Below, piece by piece: positions 13,922 through 22,695 of a DNA stretch of 25,260 nt. Under the pieces are notes generated by a model that ran no database searches, was not told the origin of the DNA, and saw nothing but the letters and a program-made list of their open reading frames with translations. Every line of letters starts with the position of its first letter. The first letter of the stretch is position 1. A program made the position numbers and the translations under genes. The stretch is from Prolixibacteraceae bacterium (GTDB lineage Bacteria > Bacteroidota > Bacteroidia > Bacteroidales > Prolixibacteraceae): NCBI GenBank assembly GCA_003537645.1, contig DPRM01000072.1:29966-55225 (forward strand), written 5' to 3'.

Positions 13922-15538
13922 ATGAAAACAATTCGAATTATATCCCAAGCCATACTTTTCATAACATTCGTGTTATTGCTCGCATTGCCGTATTCTGTAT
14001 TTGGCCAGAAACCTGCGAAAAAACAATCTGCCCGGCAAAACACCGTTCAGGAGCAGGAAATTGATCAGACTCCAAATATTCTGGATCAAAACATCAGTAT
14101 CTATGCTGAAAACGAATCTCTTTCGACCGTTATTGAGCGTATTTGTAAATACCTCAATCTCGATTATTCGTACAACTCGAAACTGATAGAAGGAAAAAAC
14201 ATCAACCTGAACGTATCGAACAAACCCATCAAATTTGTACTCGATCAGCTGATGAAAGACTTTTACCTTCTGTTTGAAATTCAGGATAATATACTAGTTA
14301 TCAGAGACTACGTGCCAATGGACAAAAGTCTCGATTACGACAAGAAAATCAGAAATTATACCGACCAAACAGGTTTTGTTTTTGATAACCCGAAGAAAAA
14401 ATCAATAACAATCAACTTTAAAACATCGAGTAATCTGATTATCATCCCCGTAGCAATCAACAACTCAGATACGCTTAATTTTATTCTCGATACAGGCGTA
14501 CGCTACCCCATTATTACAGAACTTCCGTTTGTCAACAAGCTGAACTTAAACTTCTTGCAGCCTATTAATTTAAAGGGACTGGGCGAAGGCGAACAGTTAA
14601 CAGCTTACCGGTCGGGCAACAATGTGATAAACATTAACGGCATGGTTGCTTACGATCAGGAAATACACATGGTGATTAACGAGAATTTCCAGATATCGCA
14701 CATCCTCGGAATTCCGGTTCACGGGCTGATTGGCTTTAACCTGTTTAAAGATTATGTGGTTAAAATAGACTACACCGACCATAGAATAACACTTACCAAA
14801 CCCGAATTTTTTACTTACAGAGAAAAGCAAAGAGACATTGTTCTGCCTTTAATTTTAGAACAAAACAAACCCTTTGTACGCACAAGCATCGTGACTGATA
14901 AAAACGAAGATGTACCTGTAAAACTACTGGTTGATACAGGCGCCAGCGATGCTCTTTGGTTATCGTCGAAATCCGACAACCGCATTACGCTGCCCGAAAA
15001 CAACATTGAAACTTTTCTTGGCAGAGGTTTAAGCGGCGATTTATACGGTAAAAAAGGCCGGATCGGTGCAATCTGGGTGGGGCCGCTGGTACTTTACGAA
15101 CCAATTGTAGCTTTCCCCGATGACGAACTTGTCGATCAGCTAATTGGAAAAAACGATCGCAACGGAACCCTTGGAGCCGAGATACTTCGCCGGTTTTATG
15201 TTACGCTCGACTATCCGAATAACAGGCTCATTCTCACACCAAACAGTGATATTAGAGACGAATTTAATTATAACATGAGCGGGTTGGAAGTAACCAACCC
15301 GATGCCCGGATTACCCATTTTCCTGATAAGCGATATCCGCAAAAACTCGCCCGCCTATTATGCCGGACTTCAGGAAAACGACCAGATTATTGCATTAAAC
15401 AACGCCAGCCACAAGTCAATAACTTTAAATGATATAAATTTGCTGTTTCAAAGCCGTGAAGACAAGAAAATAAAAATGACCGTTCTGCGCGACGGAGAGC
15501 AAATTAAAACAGAATTTTTCCTGAAAAAAATGTTCTGA
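13922..15538 (+). CDS. Exported STN plus bilobal aspartic protease plus PDZ protein
   Basis: Probable envelope aspartic endopeptidase of 538 residues. Signal peptide (ISQAILFITFVLLLALPYSVFG) at 1-28. The STN-like domain at about 57-130 resembles the FecR C-terminus. Two aspartic-protease lobes follow. Lobe 1 has FILDTGVRYP (D190) and GLIGFNLF; lobe 2 has LLVDTGASDALWL (D338) and GTLGAEIL. Each lobe ends in a KIDYTDHRITLT or TLDYPNNRLILT strand, so the lobes are copies. A PDZ domain at about 452-535 (SPAYYAGLQENDQIIALNN) may bind substrate ends. I chose the ATG at 13922 over the TTG at 13901, since it begins the signal peptide directly. A 110-bp gap separates it from fecR, with no terminator; it is 1 bp from the next gene. 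Confidence 0.85.
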   Translation: MKTIRIISQAILFITFVLLLALPYSVFGQKPAKKQSARQNTVQEQEIDQTPNILDQNISIYAENESLSTVIERICKYLNLDYSYNSKLIEGKNINLNVSNKPIKFVLDQLMKDFYLLFEIQDNILVIRDYVPMDKSLDYDKKIRNYTDQTGFVFDNPKKKSITINFKTSSNLIIIPVAINNSDTLNFILDTGVRYPIITELPFVNKLNLNFLQPINLKGLGEGEQLTAYRSGNNVININGMVAYDQEIHMVINENFQISHILGIPVHGLIGFNLFKDYVVKIDYTDHRITLTKPEFFTYREKQRDIVLPLILEQNKPFVRTSIVTDKNEDVPVKLLVDTGASDALWLSSKSDNRITLPENNIETFLGRGLSGDLYGKKGRIGAIWVGPLVLYEPIVAFPDDELVDQLIGKNDRNGTLGAEILRRFYVTLDYPNNRLILTPNSDIRDEFNYNMSGLEVTNPMPGLPIFLISDIRKNSPAYYAGLQENDQIIALNNASHKSITLNDINLLFQSREDKKIKMTVLRDGEQIKTEFFLKKMF

Positions 15539-15539
15539 A

Positions 15540-17114
15540 ATGAAACCAGCCTGTGGATTTTTCCTGATTGTTTTCCTTTTGTTGATGAAGGTTTCCTTCG
15601 GGCAAAAGGAAAACAATGCAGCGCTGGAAAAAAGAATTACCATTGAAGCCAGAAATGAAACAATTAGCTCTGTTTTAGACAAAATATCGGCGCAAACCCA
15701 GATCTTTTTTTCGTATAACGCCGCACTGATTGACCCTGCAAAAAAAATTGATGCTTCGCTTTCCGACAAAACCATCAAAGAAATTCTGGATATCATTTTC
15801 GAATCAAAATTTGTATATCGGGTGCTCGACGACCAGATTATCATAACCAATACAGAACTCGTACCGATAAAAAAAAAAGAACCCGACTCCACTAAAATCA
15901 CAGCGGGAATTATCAAATTCAGCGGAAAAATAATCGACCGCGAAGAAAAAGAACCACTCCCCCATACCAGCATTTCGATACTGAAAAAAAATATCGGTAC
16001 CATTTCGAATTCCGACGGTGAGTTTGAACTGAAAATACCCGGAACCATGCTCGAAGACACCGTTGTAGTTTCGTGCCTGGGCTATAAACAATATCGCATT
16101 CCTATCCAAAACATAACCGATAAAGCTGAAACTATTTATCTGCAAGCCTCCTCGTTTCAACTGAAGGAAATAAAGGTAACAGTTATTAATCCGCAGGAAA
16201 TACTGACCCGCATCCTTTCAAAAATCACGCTTAATTATCCACGGAACCCGGAAATAATGACTTCGTTTTACCGCGAAGTACTAAAGCAGGACAATAATTA
16301 TATTGACATTGCCGAAGCTGTTATGGAAATCAGAAAGGCTTCTTATGACAATGCTTTTCTTGAAGACAAAGTGAAATTCATAAAAGGCCGCAAGAGCCAG
16401 AATGTAAAGCCATTTCAATATGTTGATTTTAAAATTCAGGGAGGCCCGTATTACATCACCAAACTCGACGTCGTAAAAACAGTCGATTCATTTCTGGATC
16501 CGGAGTTCCGCGATTTCTATAAATATTCGCTCGAAGAAACCGTAGAATTCAACGATCGCGACACCTATATTATCCGGTTCAGGCCCAAAGAAAAGGTTGA
16601 TTATCCGACTTACCAGGGCAAATTGTATGTTGATATGTCGTCGTTTGCGCTGGTACATGCCGAATTTGAGCTGAGCCGGTCGGGGCTTAAATTTGCACAC
16701 CAATCGCTGATCAAGAAAAAACCCAAAGACTTTTACGTGCGCCCCATTAATGCCAATTACAAAGTAAGCTACCGCCGTTCCGACGGAAAATGGCATTTAA
16801 GCAATGCACAGGCATTCGTAAATTTTCGGGTGAAAAGCAAAAAAGATAAAATCAATTCATTGTTTCAAAGCACTTCCGACTTACTGATTACCGACCTGAG
16901 GGCCGACGACAAAACCCAGTTCAGGCGTGACGAATTGTTTAAGCCGAAAGACATTTTTACTGAAATAATAAGCAACTACGATGAGTCGTTCTGGGGCGAT
17001 TACAATACCATAAAACCTTCGGAAGAACTGCGTAAAGCACTCAAGAATTTCACTCTCGAGAGCGATACTTTGTTTAACGGAAGCCCTAAACCTGAAGTTT
17101 TAATCACTAAATAA
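15540..17114 (+). CDS. Exported STN plus carboxypeptidase-regulatory-like protein
   Basis: A secreted protein of 524 residues without a TonB barrel. The signal peptide spans about 1-22 (FFLIVFLLLMKVSFG). The STN-like domain, about 31-104 (RITIEARNETISSVLDKIS, FFSYNAALIDP), matches the pattern in the two preceding proteins. The carboxypeptidase-regulatory beta-sandwich follows at about 126-203 (GKIIDREEKEPLPHTSISIL, SDGEFELKIP, VSCLGYKQYRIPI). The remainder, about 215-510, contains FYREVLKQDNNYIDIAEAVMEI and LVHAEFELS, typical of the soluble part of DUF5686-like proteins, but it ends before any barrel. The start is 1 bp after the protease stop, so the two are almost certainly translated together. 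Function is unknown; a periplasmic or surface partner of the protease is inferred. Confidence 0.82.
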   Translation: MKPACGFFLIVFLLLMKVSFGQKENNAALEKRITIEARNETISSVLDKISAQTQIFFSYNAALIDPAKKIDASLSDKTIKEILDIIFESKFVYRVLDDQIIITNTELVPIKKKEPDSTKITAGIIKFSGKIIDREEKEPLPHTSISILKKNIGTISNSDGEFELKIPGTMLEDTVVVSCLGYKQYRIPIQNITDKAETIYLQASSFQLKEIKVTVINPQEILTRILSKITLNYPRNPEIMTSFYREVLKQDNNYIDIAEAVMEIRKASYDNAFLEDKVKFIKGRKSQNVKPFQYVDFKIQGGPYYITKLDVVKTVDSFLDPEFRDFYKYSLEETVEFNDRDTYIIRFRPKEKVDYPTYQGKLYVDMSSFALVHAEFELSRSGLKFAHQSLIKKKPKDFYVRPINANYKVSYRRSDGKWHLSNAQAFVNFRVKSKKDKINSLFQSTSDLLITDLRADDKTQFRRDELFKPKDIFTEIISNYDESFWGDYNTIKPSEELRKALKNFTLESDTLFNGSPKPEVLITK

Positions 17115-17125
17115 ATCAGCAAAAA

Positions 17126-19483
17126 ATGAAAACACTAATCACGCTAGCAATTTTGGTATGTTTCGGTTTTGGAACATTCGCCCAAAGCCAAAGTCCTCTT
17201 CCTAAAATCAGCCAGCAATTAACCGATTTTTCAAGCTATTATCCGGTTCAGCATGTTTTCGTTACAACTGATAAGCAAACCTATAAACCAGGCGAAACAA
17301 TTTGGTTAAGTGCATTGGTAACCGACGCAAATACCCGATTGCCTGCAACCAATACTCCCGATTTAATCGTGAAACTCTATAATCAAATCGGAGAGACGGT
17401 TGTAGTTACAATGCTAAAAGTGAACCATGGCACATCATCCGGATCGATAGAACTTCCGGATAATTTTCAGGTCGGTCAGTATTTTCTTACCGCATATACA
17501 TCCAATCACAGCATCCCCGAAGACGCTTTCATCACAGCTTTGAGTGTCGATCACGCATACAGCAATCAATTAATAGCTAACACCACTGCAAAAGACAGCA
17601 TCTCCGTTTCAGGCCACCAAAACGAATTAATGATACTGCTTCGGAGTCTTTCAGGCGAAATCCAGAAAAATACCAATTTGCGGTACCAACTCATGAACGG
17701 CAAGGAAATTCTTGAAAAAGGCAAGCTAAAAACAAATGATTCAGGAAAAACAGTTTTACAATTTACTTTGCCCGAAAAATCGAATGGCGAACCATTTACC
17801 TGCGAACTTACCAACAACAAAGGCGATTGGAAAAAAGAAGTGTTTCTGCCATCCAACCTCGATCCGGTTGAAGTGCATTTTTATCCTGAAGGCGGAACCA
17901 TTCTTTCAGGAGTACCTGTAAAAATTGGATTTACAGCCTTTAATAAATGGGGAATACCCGTAGAAATTGAAGGATCGGTAATAAATCAGGAAGGAAAACA
18001 TGTAGCAATAGTGAAAACTGTAACCGCCGGGCTTGGGCTTTTCGCAGTTGAAAACGACGGAAATCAGAAGCTTAAACTGGTTCTTTCAGGCACAACAGGC
18101 CAAAATCAGGCCTTCGAATTACCGGCTTCAAATCCCAATGGACTTGCGTTTTCGGTACTAAAAACCGATGCTGAATTCATTTCGGCCAATCTTCTTTTTG
18201 CTGATAAACAAAAGCATTCCATTGCTATAACCGCAACCTGTGGAAATACACTTTACTGGGCAGCTGACATGGATATTACAGCAGCACAACGAGTTAAAAT
18301 ACCGACCGAAAACCTTCCGCACGGAGTAACATTGTTAACCGTTTTCGGCTCCGACGGCAAACCGATGGCAGAAAGACTGGTATTTGTTGATAAAAAACAT
18401 CGGTTAAACATTTACATTCAGCCAGAGAAAAGCAGCCTCAAACAAGGCGAAAACATGAAAATAAAAGTGAAGGTGACCGACGAAAACAGTCAGCCAGTAA
18501 GCGCAAGTGTAAGTGTTTCGATTGCCGACAACTACCGCAGAAACAAAAGTGCGTTGCCAATAAACGAACATCTTTTAACTGATGCATTGCTCGAAACGCC
18601 GTTTTGCCTCATTTCAGAAAGTTTTAACGGGCAATTTACCAATTCGGCCATGATGGATCTTTTCCTGATTGCAAACCGGCAAAAAGGTTTTGACTGGCAA
18701 AAAATAATGCAATTTAAGCCTGAAGATGTTTCAGCGAATAATTCGGAGAATCTTTTAAACAAGGACTTCGATACCGAAATATCAGAAATGATTTTACAGA
18801 AGGCAAAAAAACTAAACTTACAAATGAAAGAGCAGGTTGCAGCGGAAAAGTATTTCAGCAATAACGAAGACCTCTTTCAGCGAGCGCCCAAAGCGGTAGT
18901 TTCGAACACCTCGGCCCGCGATAGCCAACGTAGATTACTATCCAATTCAACCAATTTGCTCGATGTAATAAAATCCATAAAGCCCTATCAAATAATGAAT
19001 AACCAAATTGTATTTTACGGAAGCGAAAATTCTATCAATGCGCAGGGTGGAGCGTTATTTGTATTAGACGGGCAACAATTGGGAACCGATATTTCGGCCA
19101 TTCAAAGTATCTCGATTAGCGAAGTCGATTATATCAATGTTTCGACCAACCCAATGGACATTCAGCGTTATACCGGACTAAATTCGGTGGGCATAATCGA
19201 AATTTTTCAGAAAAAAGGAATGCCGGTTGACAATCAATCAACCGGTAAATTCAATATGGGAAATCAGGAGAATAAAACATTTGAGGCCGAACCTAACAAT
19301 CTTAAGCGCAATAACAGAACTACCCTTCAATGGATTCCGGAACTTACAATTGACGAAACCGGTGAAGCCGAAATTACTGTAACTGCCGGAAAAATATTAT
19401 CTGATTTTATCATTGAGATTCAGGGAATCGGTACAAACGGATCGACAGGCAGCGGAAAAGGAAGTTTTTCGGTGGTGAAATAA
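17126..19483 (+). CDS. Macroglobulin-like exported protein with vestigial TonB-plug-like segment
   Basis: Exported protein of 785 residues with signal peptide LITLAILVCFGFGTFAQ. An MG2-like domain at about 40-145 carries the family signature DKQTYKPGETIWLSALV and GQYFLTAYT. More Ig-like beta-sandwiches follow to about 560 (VHFYPEGGTILSG, KSSLKQGENMKIKVKVTDE). At about 620-700 there is a plug-like segment, GGALFVLDGQQLGTDISAI, with GLNSVGIIEIFQKKG, but no barrel after it. The end (about 731-785) is a beta-strand module, LQWIPELTIDETGEAEITVT, like the tail of macroglobulin-type chains. No CGEQ thioester is present, so it cannot trap covalently. Eleven bp separate it from the preceding gene. Role unknown; the order suggests it works with the protease. 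Confidence 0.82.
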   Translation: MKTLITLAILVCFGFGTFAQSQSPLPKISQQLTDFSSYYPVQHVFVTTDKQTYKPGETIWLSALVTDANTRLPATNTPDLIVKLYNQIGETVVVTMLKVNHGTSSGSIELPDNFQVGQYFLTAYTSNHSIPEDAFITALSVDHAYSNQLIANTTAKDSISVSGHQNELMILLRSLSGEIQKNTNLRYQLMNGKEILEKGKLKTNDSGKTVLQFTLPEKSNGEPFTCELTNNKGDWKKEVFLPSNLDPVEVHFYPEGGTILSGVPVKIGFTAFNKWGIPVEIEGSVINQEGKHVAIVKTVTAGLGLFAVENDGNQKLKLVLSGTTGQNQAFELPASNPNGLAFSVLKTDAEFISANLLFADKQKHSIAITATCGNTLYWAADMDITAAQRVKIPTENLPHGVTLLTVFGSDGKPMAERLVFVDKKHRLNIYIQPEKSSLKQGENMKIKVKVTDENSQPVSASVSVSIADNYRRNKSALPINEHLLTDALLETPFCLISESFNGQFTNSAMMDLFLIANRQKGFDWQKIMQFKPEDVSANNSENLLNKDFDTEISEMILQKAKKLNLQMKEQVAAEKYFSNNEDLFQRAPKAVVSNTSARDSQRRLLSNSTNLLDVIKSIKPYQIMNNQIVFYGSENSINAQGGALFVLDGQQLGTDISAIQSISISEVDYINVSTNPMDIQRYTGLNSVGIIEIFQKKGMPVDNQSTGKFNMGNQENKTFEAEPNNLKRNNRTTLQWIPELTIDETGEAEITVTAGKILSDFIIEIQGIGTNGSTGSGKGSFSVVK

Positions 19484-19607
19484 TTTTAATTAACTTCCTG
19501 CCGGAAACTAAATTATCCAAACGAATGAAATAGCCACAAGAGCAAGGCTCATACAAACCGAAAATGGATATATGGCTATTCCATGAGGCAAATAAAAAGC
19601 AAATTAT

Positions 19608-21959
19608 ATGCGAATGAAAAGAAGACTGTCCGGACTATTAATTTTGGCTTGCATTTTCGTAGTATTTAGTTGCAAGCCCAATAAAACATACACCGAAAGC
19701 GAGCTTGCCCTGATTCCACAACCACAAAAAATGGTTTTGGGCGAATCGTCCTTCCGGTTAAAAAAAAGCACCCGTTTGGTGGTTGAAAGTGTTGAGCAAA
19801 AGCTGGTTGCCGACTATTTCTCCGGAATATTCGAAAAAGCAACCGGATGGAAATTAGATATTCTGGTGGGTGGAAACGAGGGCTCCAACCAGATATATTT
19901 TAAGACTGAGCCAATGTTGAACGCCGAAGCATACACATTGGAAGTACAGAAAAACCGCATCGTCATCAAAGCGGCTCAGCCTGCCGGGTTCTTTTACGCG
20001 GTTCAAACATTGCGGCAGTTACTTCCGGCTGAAATTGAAAGCACCCCAAACGCAAAAACAATGGAATGGCTGGTTCCGGTTGTCAGCATTTCTGATAGTC
20101 CTGCATTCAGATGGCGCGGATTTATGCTCGATGTGTCGCGCCATTTTTTCACCAAAGAAGAAGTAATGCGAATGATCGATAATCTCGCGATCCATAAAAT
20201 CAACACCTTGCATTTGCATCTGGTCGATGATCAGGGGTGGCGGATTGAAATAAAAAAATACCCCAAACTTACCGAAATTGGCGCCTGGCGGGTGAACCAC
20301 GAAGACAAGCACTGGAACTCGCGCCCCAAACAACAGGAGGGAGAAGCAGCCACTTATGGCGGTTTTTATACACAAAACGACATACGGGAAATGGTGGCTT
20401 ATGCACAAAGCCGTTTCGTTACAATTATTCCTGAAATTGAAATGCCCGCCCACGTTACTGCCGCATTGGCCGCCTATCCGCAATACTCGTGTACAGGAGG
20501 TCCATTCTCCGTTTTACCCGGAGGCATTTGGCCAATTACCGATATTTACTGCGCCGGAAAAGATTCAACTTTTCTTTTTCTGGAAGATATTTTAACTGAA
20601 GTTGCAGAGCTTTTCCCAACAAAATACATCCATATTGGCGGCGACGAAGCGACCAAAACTGAATGGGAAAAATGCCCCGATTGCAAAAAACGCATTAAAG
20701 CTGAAAAGCTGAAAGATGTGCATGAATTGCAGAGTTATTTCATTAAGCGCATCGAGAAATTCCTCAGCTCCAAAGGCAAGGTTTTGCTTGGATGGGACGA
20801 AATTCTGGAAGGCGGTTTGCCTGCCGAAGCAACCGTGATGAGCTGGCGTAGTTTTGAAGGTGGTATCGAAGCCGCCAATCAGGGACACGATGTGGTAATG
20901 ACTCCCACATCAGACTGCTACATCGATTATTATCAGGGACCCGCCGATCAGGAACCACCTGCATTTGGCGGATATTTACCACTTAGTAAAGTTTACGCAT
21001 TCAATCCGGTTCCTGAAGAGTTGCCGGCCAAAGCAGCAAAACACATTTTAGGCGGACAAGCCAATCTTTGGACCGAATTTGTACCCAACCTGAAACATGC
21101 CGAATACATGACTTTCCCTCGCATTGGTGCAATGGCCGAAGCACTTTGGAGCCCCAAAGAAGTTCGTAGCTGGGAAAGTTTTTCGCAACGAATCCAATTG
21201 TTTATGAAACGCTACGAACAAATGGGCATCAACTACTCGAAGAGCGCCTATAAAGTTGCAGCAAAAGCGCAATTCGATCAGGAAAGCAAACAACTGGCCG
21301 TTACCCTGAAAAGCGAACTTGAAGGAGTTGATATTCATTATACTACTGACGACAGCGAACCTGGAGGATGGTCAGCGGTTTACAAAAAACCAATCGTACT
21401 CAGCAAGTCAACTATCCTGAAAGCAGCCCCAATGGTGAATGGCAATTTTGCCGAAAAAACAATCAGCCAGTCGTTTAATATCAATAAAGCCACTGCAAAG
21501 CCAGTAATTTACAAGACTCTGTTCAGCGATTATTACAAAGGATCGGGCGAATATACGCTGGTAAATGCCATTCGCGGAAGCACCGATCACCACGATGGAG
21601 AATGGCAGGGATGGGCAGGAAATGATATGGAAATTGTAATTGATCTGCAGCAAGCGACCGAAATAAGTTCCATTTCGGTTGGAGCGCTTCAAAATGCCGG
21701 TTCCTACATTTTCTTTCCGGTGAAAATGGAATTTTTCATTTCAACTGATGGCCTGAAATTTGAAAAAGTGGGGGAAATGCCCAACGATGTCGATCCGCTC
21801 TCAGGAGACAAACAGCTTAAAGATTTTTCAGTCTCATTTACCCCGACAACAGCCGGTTATGTAAAAATCGTTTCAAAAAATCTGGGCAAATGCCCCAAAG
21901 GCCATGCAGGCGAAGGCAAAGATGCCTGGATGTTTATTGACGAGGTGGTGGTGTACTAA
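19608..21959 (+). CDS. GH20 beta-N-acetylhexosaminidase lipoprotein
   Basis: Surface or periplasmic exo-hexosaminidase that removes terminal beta-linked GlcNAc or GalNAc. The signal peptide with lipobox VFSC puts Cys22 at the mature N-terminus. The GH20 N-terminal domain spans about 30-160, and the catalytic barrel begins at FRWRGFMLDVSRHFF (about 167-181). The catalytic pair is D346-E347 in HIGGDEATK, and the substrate Trp segment VMSWRS is intact. After about 570 comes a chitobiase-type C-terminal module (VDIHYTTDDSEPGGWSAVY). A discoidin-like F5/8C domain closes the protein at about 650-783 (ISVGALQNAGSYIFFPVKMEFFIST). It is 124 bp after the macroglobulin-like gene with no hairpin terminator visible between, so cotranscription is possible but not shown. 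Met at 19614 is an alternative start. Confidence 0.95.
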   Translation: MRMKRRLSGLLILACIFVVFSCKPNKTYTESELALIPQPQKMVLGESSFRLKKSTRLVVESVEQKLVADYFSGIFEKATGWKLDILVGGNEGSNQIYFKTEPMLNAEAYTLEVQKNRIVIKAAQPAGFFYAVQTLRQLLPAEIESTPNAKTMEWLVPVVSISDSPAFRWRGFMLDVSRHFFTKEEVMRMIDNLAIHKINTLHLHLVDDQGWRIEIKKYPKLTEIGAWRVNHEDKHWNSRPKQQEGEAATYGGFYTQNDIREMVAYAQSRFVTIIPEIEMPAHVTAALAAYPQYSCTGGPFSVLPGGIWPITDIYCAGKDSTFLFLEDILTEVAELFPTKYIHIGGDEATKTEWEKCPDCKKRIKAEKLKDVHELQSYFIKRIEKFLSSKGKVLLGWDEILEGGLPAEATVMSWRSFEGGIEAANQGHDVVMTPTSDCYIDYYQGPADQEPPAFGGYLPLSKVYAFNPVPEELPAKAAKHILGGQANLWTEFVPNLKHAEYMTFPRIGAMAEALWSPKEVRSWESFSQRIQLFMKRYEQMGINYSKSAYKVAAKAQFDQESKQLAVTLKSELEGVDIHYTTDDSEPGGWSAVYKKPIVLSKSTILKAAPMVNGNFAEKTISQSFNINKATAKPVIYKTLFSDYYKGSGEYTLVNAIRGSTDHHDGEWQGWAGNDMEIVIDLQQATEISSISVGALQNAGSYIFFPVKMEFFISTDGLKFEKVGEMPNDVDPLSGDKQLKDFSVSFTPTTAGYVKIVSKNLGKCPKGHAGEGKDAWMFIDEVVVY

Positions 21960-21990
21960 ATATATTATAAACTCATTCCAGGTTTATTTT

Positions 21991-22674
21991 CTATTTAATC
22001 TCAATCAGCTCCGTGCGACTTTGCAGCTTCCCACTTTTATCGTAACTCTCTGATTTTACGATGCCCACACCCTTTGCATACCAATCCGTATTTTGCGAAT
22101 TAACTTTCATTCCCATTACCGAAGAATTTACCGTACACGAAAATTTATATCCTTTGAAAGTACCGGCTGTAACTGTAACGTCTTCAATGGCTTCCACTTT
22201 CCGGTTGGTAACATTGGCCGACATTTTCATGTTGACGAAACCTAATTTCATAGACATTTCAACATTGGCATCGGGAAGTACATCGCCGGGATTTGGATTT
22301 GAGGGAACTTCCATATTATTACCCGTAATTTCAATTTCGGCAGGAATCGATCCCTCCTGCTGAAAGGCTGCTTTATTGATAAAATTGCTCATATCAAAGT
22401 AGAGTTTATCGCCCTTTTGCTGAATCGTGATTTCTTCCTTGAAAACCAGTTTTTCCTTCGGATCGAGAGACTCTACAAGGTAGGTGATGTCCATATCGTT
22501 ACCATTCAATTTTAAATGTTTGATGGTATATTTCACCATGCTTGTTTCCTTGTCTTTTTTGTCGAATGATTTGTAAACCAAAACTGTTCCTTCTTTGGTT
22601 GGGAAAAAGATTTCCTGAGCATTTATACCTAACGCGAGAAGAACAATTGCAGTGAATAGAATTAGCTTTTTCAT
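21991..22674 (-). CDS. Secreted DUF3108-like protein of unknown function
   Basis: Signal peptide LILFTAIVLLALGINAQE at the start. The 227-residue product is mostly beta-strand, and lines such as VLVYKSFDKKDKETSM, ITYLVESLD, VEAIEDVTVTAGTFKGYKF and TDWYAKGVGIVKSESY match the general form of DUF3108/TapB-like secreted proteins. The motif of a tail reading WYAKGVGIVK-like followed by a charged strand is typical of that group. The gene follows the OmpA-like gene by 21 bp and is convergent with GH20 (31 bp between stops). It is probably a periplasmic or lipid-associated protein, but no ligand can be read from the sequence. Confidence 0.78.
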   Translation of the reverse strand: MKKLILFTAIVLLALGINAQEIFFPTKEGTVLVYKSFDKKDKETSMVKYTIKHLKLNGNDMDITYLVESLDPKEKLVFKEEITIQQKGDKLYFDMSNFINKAAFQQEGSIPAEIEITGNNMEVPSNPNPGDVLPDANVEMSMKLGFVNMKMSANVTNRKVEAIEDVTVTAGTFKGYKFSCTVNSSVMGMKVNSQNTDWYAKGVGIVKSESYDKSGKLQSRTELIEIK

Positions 22675-22695
22675 CGTTATGTTGTTTTTAAATAG

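Noticed and set aside
19530..19590. AATAGCCA/TGGCTATT complementary words between the macroglobulin-like gene and GH20
   Set aside because: The arms are about 40 bp apart with no compact stem and no T tract, so I do not call a terminator.
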